Source: Paraescarpia echinospica
Lineage: Eukaryota > Annelida > Polychaeta > Sabellida > Siboglinidae
DNA length: 64,000 nucleotides
Reading direction: 5' to 3'
Assembly (NCBI GenBank): GCA_020002185.1
Contig: CM034531.1
Coordinates: 84,442,183 to 84,506,182, forward strand
Shown here: positions 56,980 to 64,000 of the stretch, piece by piece
Layout: the number at the start of each line of letters is the position of its first letter
Numbering within the stretch: position 1 is the stretch's first letter
Position numbers and translations under genes: made by a program
Notes under the pieces: model-generated
Told to the model about the DNA's origin: nothing
Database searches by the model: none
The model's input: only the letters and a program-made list of their open reading frames with translations

Positions 56980-57336
56980 AGATGATGTTTATTTTTTATT
57001 TTAAATAACCAAAACATAAGTTGGAATAAAAGGGCAGTAAAATTTTGACCAAATCTAGCCAATCACGCTTGATGTAGGTTTATGTTGTGTTAATGTCACC
57101 TTACAGATGGCAACATAATTCTATAGGCCAGTATATGATATTCATCACAGAGGAGCCCATAACTTACTATATTTACAGTTCAAAACACAAGTACACATCT
57201 GAAGGACAAATGTCCTGTTTCATGTTTAAAGTACGGTAATGTTATGTCCTTCATTTCGATCAGATTTACTCAGATGGACAAAGATTCAACTTCCAAATTT
57301 AATATTTCAATGTCATCCATTTTATTCCATTCCCAG

Positions 57337-57421
57337 AATTCCCCGGTTCCGTTACCGGTTCCCTTGCCATACAGAGCAGAGTACTCGATCATCCGTACAC
57401 TCCAGTTCAGATACACGACAG
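57337..57421 (+). CDS. Candidate internal exon (copy 2, low confidence)
   Basis: Duplicate of 42,620-42,704 with the same acceptor and donor. Confidence 0.25.
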
Positions 57422-58261
57422 GTAATATACAAGAAGTAGGCAGGATCAATACTGAAAGATGATTGTTTGATGTGTCTCTGCCTTTCTGCCAATGTAATGT
57501 TAGTTAAAAATAGTTTAGAAAGCTAGTTAATACCATTCAGTTAGAGATCAATACAACTCAAAGTTGCACTATGTATGAGGTTTTAAGGTAGACACTAAAT
57601 AGAACTAATGAAAATGCTTCATTTATCAAATGAGTATTTCTGTCCAATATGTAAACAAACATGCACAGATTTTGGAATGTTAATACACAGTTTCAGCATA
57701 ATACAATTTTAATTTTCTATACAACATCAATTTCAACCAAAATAAAACAACAAGTCTGCTTTGAAAGTATAGTCTGCTGTTTGTTGAAAAAAAATTATTT
57801 TAAAAATAATACATTAAAAACATTTAATAATGTAAACTGTTCCAATCAGTGTATTCACTTTGACATTTGCACCATGGATATTCAACAGCTTTCGCATTAA
57901 ATAAACACCAGGTAGCAGCAGCAGTGCTTTCAACAGATACAAAGTGTCATCAGCTGATGTTGAATGCTAACAACATAATGAAGGACATAACAAGTGCTTC
58001 CATCAATCACATAGCACCTGCCCACTGCCACAAGTAGCAGTCTACCTGTCTTCAACGTGTGTCAACTCATCTGAGCCTCCAACAAAGCCAGCCTCGCTGG
58101 GATTCACAGTTGAACTAATATCGTCAGCTGCTGCAAGAGTTATTAAGACCTATTAGATGAAGCTGACCACCTCGGAGAGTCAACTTACAACAGCAGATAT
58201 TGCAGCCATATCAATATTATAACATTGTAACAATATGACAGAGCTCTGCAAATAGCCTGCT

Positions 58262-61200
58262 GTAAATGGTACATCCTTAGCTCTAACATTGAGTGAGACA
58301 AAAGGACATCTCCAGATACAAGGCTGCTTAAATGATACATCCTTGGCTCTAACAGTGAGTGAGACCACGTATCTCCAGATACAAGGCTGCTCAAATGATA
58401 CATCCTTGGCTCTAACAGTGAGTGAGACCACGTATCTCCAGATACAAGGCTGCTCAAATGATACATCCTTGGCTCTAACAGTGAGTGAGACCACGTATCT
58501 CCAGATACAAGGCTGCTCAAATGATACATCCTTGGCTCTAACAGTGAGTGAGACAACAGGACATTTTCATACACAAGGCTGCTCAAATGGTATATCCTTG
58601 GCTCTAACAGTGAGTGAGACCATATATATCCAGATACAAGGCTGCTCAAATGGTACATCATTGGCTCTAACAGTGAGTGAGACCATATATCTCCAGATAC
58701 AAGGCTGGTCAAATGGTACATCATTGGCTCTAACAGTGAGTGAGACCATATATCTCCAGATACAAGGCTGCGCAAATGGTACATCCTTGGCTCTAACAGT
58801 GAGTGAGACCATATATCTTCAGATACAAGGCTGCTCAAATGGTACATCATTGGCTCTAACAGTGAGTGAGACCATACATCTCCAGATACAAGGCTGCTCA
58901 AATGATACATCCTTGGCTCTAACAGTGAGTGAGACCACGTATCTCCAGATACAAGGCTGCTCAAATGATACATCCTTGGCTCTAACAGTGAGTGAGACCA
59001 CGTATCTCCAGATACAAGGCTGCTCAAATGGTACATCCTTGGCTCTAACAGTGAGTGAGACCACGTATCTCCAGATACAAGGCTGCTCAAATGGTACATC
59101 CTTGGCTCTAACAGTGAGTGAGACCACGTATCTCCAGATACAAGGCTGCTCAAATGATACATCATTGGCTCTAACAGTGAGTGAGACCATATATCTCCAG
59201 ATACAAGGCTGCTCAAATGGTACATCCTTGGCTCTAACAGTGAGTGAGACCACGTATCTCCAGATACAAGGCTGCTCAGATGGTACATCCTTGGCTCTAA
59301 CAGTGAGTGAGACCACGTATCTCCAGATACAAGGCTGCTCAGATGGTACATCCTTGGCTCTAACAGTGAGTGAGACCACGTATCTCCAGATACAAGGCTG
59401 CTCAAATGATACATCATTGGCTCTAACAGTGAGTGAGACCATATATCTCCAGATACAAGGCTGCTCAAATGATACATCATTGGCCCTAACAGTGAGTGAG
59501 ACCATATATCTCCAGATACAAGGCTGCTCAAATGGTAAATCATTGGCCCTAACAGTGAGTGAGACCATATATCTCCAGATACAAGGCTGCTCAAATGATA
59601 CATCATTGGCCCTAACAGTGAGTGAGACCATATATCTCCAGATAGAAGGCTGCTCAAATGGTACATCATTGGCCCTAACAGTGAGTGAGACCATATATCT
59701 CCAGATACAAGGCTGCTCAAATGATACATCATTGGCCCTAACAGTGAGTGAGACCATATATCTCCAGATACAAGGCTGCTCAAATGGTAAATCATTGGCT
59801 CTAACAGTGAGTGAGACCATATATCTCCAGATACAAGGCTGCTCAAATGATACATCATTGGCCCTAACAGTGAGTGAGACCATATATCTCCAGATACAAG
59901 GCTGCTCAAATGGTACATCATTGGCCCTAACAGTGAGTGAGACCACGTATCTCCAGATACAAAGCTGCTCAAATGGTACATCATTGGCTCTAACAGTGAG
60001 TGAGACCATATATCTCCAGATACAAGGCTGCTCAAATGGTACATCATTGGCCCTAACAGTGAGTGAGACCACGTATCTCCAGATATAAGGCTGCTCAAAT
60101 GGTACATCCTTGGCTCTAACAGTAAGTGAGACCACGTATCTCCAGATACAAGGCTGCTCAAATGATACACCATTGGCTCTAACAGTGAGTGAGACCACGT
60201 ATCTCCAGATACAAGGCTGCTCAAATGATACATCATTGGCTCTAACAGTGAGTGAGACCATATATCTCCAGATACAAGGCTGCTCAAATGGTACATCATT
60301 GGCCCTAACAGTGAGTGAGACCATATATATCCAGATACAAGGCTGCTCAAATGATACATCATTGGCCCTAACAGTGAGTGAGACCATATATCTCCAGATA
60401 CAAGGCTGCTCAAATGGTAAATCATTGGCTCTAACAGTGAGTGAGACCATATATCTCCAGATACAAGGCTGCTCAAATGATACATCATTGGCCCTAACAG
60501 TGAGTGAGACCATATATCTCCAGATACAAGGCTGCTCAAATGGTACATCATTGGCCCTAACAGTGAGTGAGACCACGTATCTCCAGATATAAGGCTGCTC
60601 AAATGGTACATCCTTGGCTCTAACAGTGAGTGAGACCACGTATATCCAGATACAAGGCTGCTCAAATGATACATCATTGGCTCTAACAGTGAGTGAGACC
60701 ATATATCTCCAGATACAAGGCTGCTCAAATGGTACATCATTGGCCCTAACAGTGAGTGAGACCACGTATCTCCAGATACAAGGCTGCTCAAATGGTACAT
60801 CATTGGCTCTAACAGTGAGTGAGACCATATATCTCCAGATACAAGGCTGCTCAAATGGTACATCATTGGCCCTAACAGTGAGTGAGACCACGTATCTCCA
60901 GATATAAGGCTGCTCAAATGGTACATCCTTGACTCTAACAGTAAGTGAGACCACGTATCTCCAGATACAAGGCTGCTCAAATGATACATCATTGGCTCTA
61001 ACAGTGAGTGAGACCACATATCTCCAGATACAAGGCTGCTCAAATGATACATCATTGGCTCTAACAGTGAGTGAGACCATATATCTCCAGATACAAGGCT
61101 GCTCAAATGATACATCATTGGCCCTAACAGTGAGTGAGACCATATATCTCCAGATACAAGGCTGCTCAAATGGTACATCATTGGCCCTAACAGTGAGTGA

Positions 61201-61399
61201 GACCACGTATCTCCAGATATAAGGCTGCTCAAATGGTACATCCTTGGCTCTAACAGTGAGTGAGACCACGTATCTCCAGATACAAGGCTGCTCAAATGAT
61301 ACATCCTTGGCTCTAACAGTGAGTGAGACCACGTATCTCCAGATATAAGGCTGCTCAAATGGTACATCCTTGACTCTAACAGTGAGTGAGACAACAGGA
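58262..61399. repeat. Minisatellite, 63-bp unit, about 49 copies (copy 2)
   Basis: Longer than the first copy by 270 bp: four 63-bp units plus an 18-bp segment near 58,555 (AACAGGACATTTTCATAC) missing from copy 1. Extra units near 59,050-59,400 include a 'ctcagatgg' variant not seen in copy 1. Minus-strand frames reach 1,077 and 837 codons and are not proposed as genes. Confidence 0.95.
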
Positions 61400-61977
61400 C
61401 ATCTCGAGAAAGCAGCACAGTGAAGACATCAAAGATGTAGGTGTTCCAGGTGTTGAAATTTGGGAAATGATGGGAGAGTGATCAATTGCTGTCCTAAATA
61501 ATGCAGAGCAAGTTATTTTATATAAACTTAAAGTATTTAGATGACTCACATGCATGACAGATCCCTGTGCAAGTTGAATCCAGATTGTGCCTTTAGCAAC
61601 AAACTAAGTTTTGCTGAATGCTTAGCATGATATCTCCAGGACATTTTCTCTACAGCCTATATCGAAGATTGCGTAAAACATTCCACATTGTTTCAGGTAC
61701 AAATGGGCATGTATGCCTTAAATATACTGTGTTTTAGTAGTGTCCTGAATCATCTAGGTTACAGCTAATTTTGGGTGTATGGTACACCATAACACATAGA
61801 TTGATGCAATTCGGATCGCTACTTGAATGCCAAAAATGTGTAAACCAAAATATTAATAAAGAACACATGCTGAGACATAAACAAGATTCTTCAACTTTCA
61901 GGAGTGTGATACAAAAATTCCTAAATTGAAATTAGGTGCACAATCATGACTTATTTTTATTTACTTAGTCCCCTGAC

Positions 61978-62507
61978 CTACTTGGTCAACGGGGACATAA
62001 GTGATGCTGCAGCTGTGATGTTCCGCCATTCCTGTCTGTCAGCGGCTGGGATGAGGAGCTCTGGCATGGAGATGGCCGTCCATTTCATAACACTGTCCAT
62101 CCAGCTCTTCTTCTGATGTTTAAGGCGAGGTCTGCCCTCCGGGATGCCCTGCAGGATCGTCTTCGGGAGGCTAGCATGACGTGTTACGTGTCCAAACCGT
62201 GTCAGTTTCCTTCTCTTGACAGTTGCCAGTAGAGGTTCTAGAGGCCCACCAGGGATGTGACCTTTCTCCGCACATGCTCATTGGTCTTATGATCCATGTA
62301 GGAGATGTGGAGGATCTTCCTCAAGCATTTGGTCTCGAATGCTTTGGTCTTTTTTCATCCTTAGCAAGGAGTGTCCAGATCTCACATCCGCATAGAAAGA
62401 TGTGTTGTACAAGTGATCTGTACAGGCTACACTTGGTTGTGAAGCATGTATTACTACTTCTCCAGATCCTCTCCAATCTTGCCATGGATGCCATGGAGGC
62501 CTCAGCA
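61978..62507 (-). pseudogene. LINE reverse transcriptase C-terminal fragment, copy 2
   Basis: Duplicate of 46,991-47,520, including its frameshift and TAG end. Confidence 0.75.
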
Positions 62508-62731
62508 GCACAATCATAACAGTGTGCAAACGCAAGCGCAATCGAACTCCTCTAAATCAAGGCCTGGATGGATTGGAAAGCAGTGACAATATATCTACCC
62601 CACTTTGACACAATCCGCACCCAATGACCGCTACCTTTGGTAGACCTCCTTACCCTCACCTGGCCACCCCACCTGCCCTAGGTATGTCAACAAACCGCTG
62701 TCACACATCAAGCACAAGGTTTTTTACTTAC

Positions 62732-62794
62732 GTAATCGCAGACATTTTTAATGAAGCCAACGTCGCTGACACTACCCAGCCTAAGCTCCATTAC
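62732..62794 (-). CDS. Candidate short exon (copy 2, low confidence)
   Basis: Duplicate of 47,745-47,807 with the same splice-like borders. Confidence 0.25.
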
Positions 62795-64000
62795 CTATAG
62801 GGGACAGTTTTTTAGCATGAAGATTCAAGACTTACCTCCCCTAACCTTGCCTTGCCATCCCGTGCCACTCAACCACACCAGGTGGGCCCAGTTCCACACA
62901 AAAACTCACCACACATTTTTCCCAGTGACCCAAAAGAGGTGATCGTTACGTATTTTATATAATCTGTGACCTAGTGAGGTTGACGCAACACACAAATGTC
63001 ATTGTGTCATGAAGCATCGGTTGTGCCTGAAGTATTATAAGCTGCACTCGAGTGATTATAACTTATTAGTAGGTCACGCCTGTGCCAACCAACCGTAGCC
63101 AGATATTGGAAATCTCCCTGACTGGACTGAGGTCTCTAGTGCACATTGGCTGATTTAAAAGGAGGCAGTCTGTTCCTATTTTTCATTTATTAATTAATAT
63201 AATATTTTAAAAACTATTATTAGTAAAACCACGGAAACATATTCCAGGGATCAACCTAGAAAGACATGCATGTGTCCTTTGGGCACATCAGAGATAGAAC
63301 TATCTGCCTTTTTTAAATTTGATGTGACCCCAAATCACTTGAATAAAATTGTATTAATTAATTTGCTATTAGGTACGTAATCATCAGCTATTATTTAACT
63401 TGTTAAGAATTCTCTTCAGGACTGCCTATATTTCTGGATACAAAATATATAACCATAAATATCAAAGTGCTCAGAAATGTGGGTTTTTTCCAAAACCTGT
63501 AATATTACAAAACTGGTGTTCGTTCTTCAGTAGCAAAGATGACCATCTTCATCATCATCCATGGTCTTGCACAGATATTTTATCAATAAAAAGTTATACT
63601 TATACAAAGTAAGGTATATTTCTTACAGAATTTAACTCTCTAACTAAGGTACATTAGAACTATCCCATTATTTCTTCATGTAATGATTTTATTATGTTGT
63701 TATGGTTGTTCTAGTTTCAGGTCCAGAACAGTTTGTTTTGACAATTTTCCCTGACTCAAGGTGATCAGGGAAAGGAAACCCATTCACAAAAAGTCAGATA
63801 AAAATCAAATAACATGATACAGCTCAATGAAACTTGTTTTGATGTCCACATATCAAATTTATCTTCCAGGTGTTCATATTTTTATTTGCCCGAGTTATTT
63901 TTTCAATTTTGTGCTTGGCTCCTGCCAGGTGCTAAACTGTCAAAACAACACTTTTCCTCATTTTAAAAACATGATAACTCGAAAACTATCATTCACATCT
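62795..64000. other. Unassigned spacer (copy 2)
   Basis: Equivalent of 47,808-49,013; no gene recognised. Confidence 0.3.

Larger units (their letters stand above)
50861..64000 (+). repeat. Second copy of the 36,199-49,013 block
   Basis: From the first base after the gap the sequence follows 36,199 onward in the same orientation. The offset steps are 14,662 (to about 53,390), 14,657, 14,717 (after the 31-bp array and a 2-bp deletion) and 14,987 (after the 63-bp array). It runs to the window end, which equals 49,013. Only a handful of substitutions were noticed outside the arrays. Both outer boundaries are unseen: one is in the gap, the other beyond the window. Confidence 0.95.

Overview
The window is AT-rich, intron- and repeat-dominated DNA from an invertebrate animal, probably a marine bilaterian. 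The evidence is a spliced DM-domain (Dmrt/doublesex family) exon, an L2-type LINE, a DIRS tyrosine-recombinase retrotransposon, piggyBac, hAT, pogo and Helitron remnants, and many minisatellites. There is no operon structure and no convincing rRNA, tRNA or CRISPR. The phylum cannot be fixed from the sequence alone.

Layout. 1-10.8 kb is a graveyard of DNA transposons: two TTAA-flanked piggyBac-like non-autonomous elements (1.6-3.2 kb, with a pogo fragment inside, and 5.1-5.7 kb), an hAT element with a near-perfect 8-bp target duplication (3.8-5.0 kb), and the 3' half of a piggyBac transposase (6.8-7.6 kb). 10.8-16.6 kb is a nearly full-length but dead DIRS retrotransposon on the minus strand. 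It has gag, reverse transcriptase-RNase H and tyrosine recombinase remnants, inverted terminal repeats and an internal complementary region. 17-28.3 kb holds three more TTAA elements, one inserted into another with the matching empty site visible 4.8 kb away. It also holds the 42-bp and 20-bp minisatellites, two Helitron-like 5' ends and the DM-domain exon (25,843-26,102, minus). 28.8-35 kb carries 37-bp, 26-bp and 48-bp arrays and two low-confidence exon candidates.

35.7-49.9 kb contains an L2-type LINE, then 40-bp, 31-bp and 63-bp minisatellites, a second LINE 3' fragment and two candidate exons. After a gap of exactly 1,000 N (49,861-50,860) the block from 36,199 to 49,013 is repeated almost base for base as 50,861-64,000. 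The copies differ by a few substitutions, small indels and repeat-number changes (31-bp array 4 versus 6 units; 63-bp array longer by four units plus 18 bp). This is either a very recent tandem duplication or two haplotypes placed side by side by the assembler.

The only confident host coding sequence is the DM exon. The very long open frames in the 63-bp and 48-bp arrays (up to about 1,077 codons) follow from repeat units divisible by three and are not proposed as genes. I did not find a clear new biological system. The most informative items are the duplicated block with its length-variable arrays, the nested TTAA insertion with its empty site, the complete DIRS terminal architecture, and four unplaced candidate exons.
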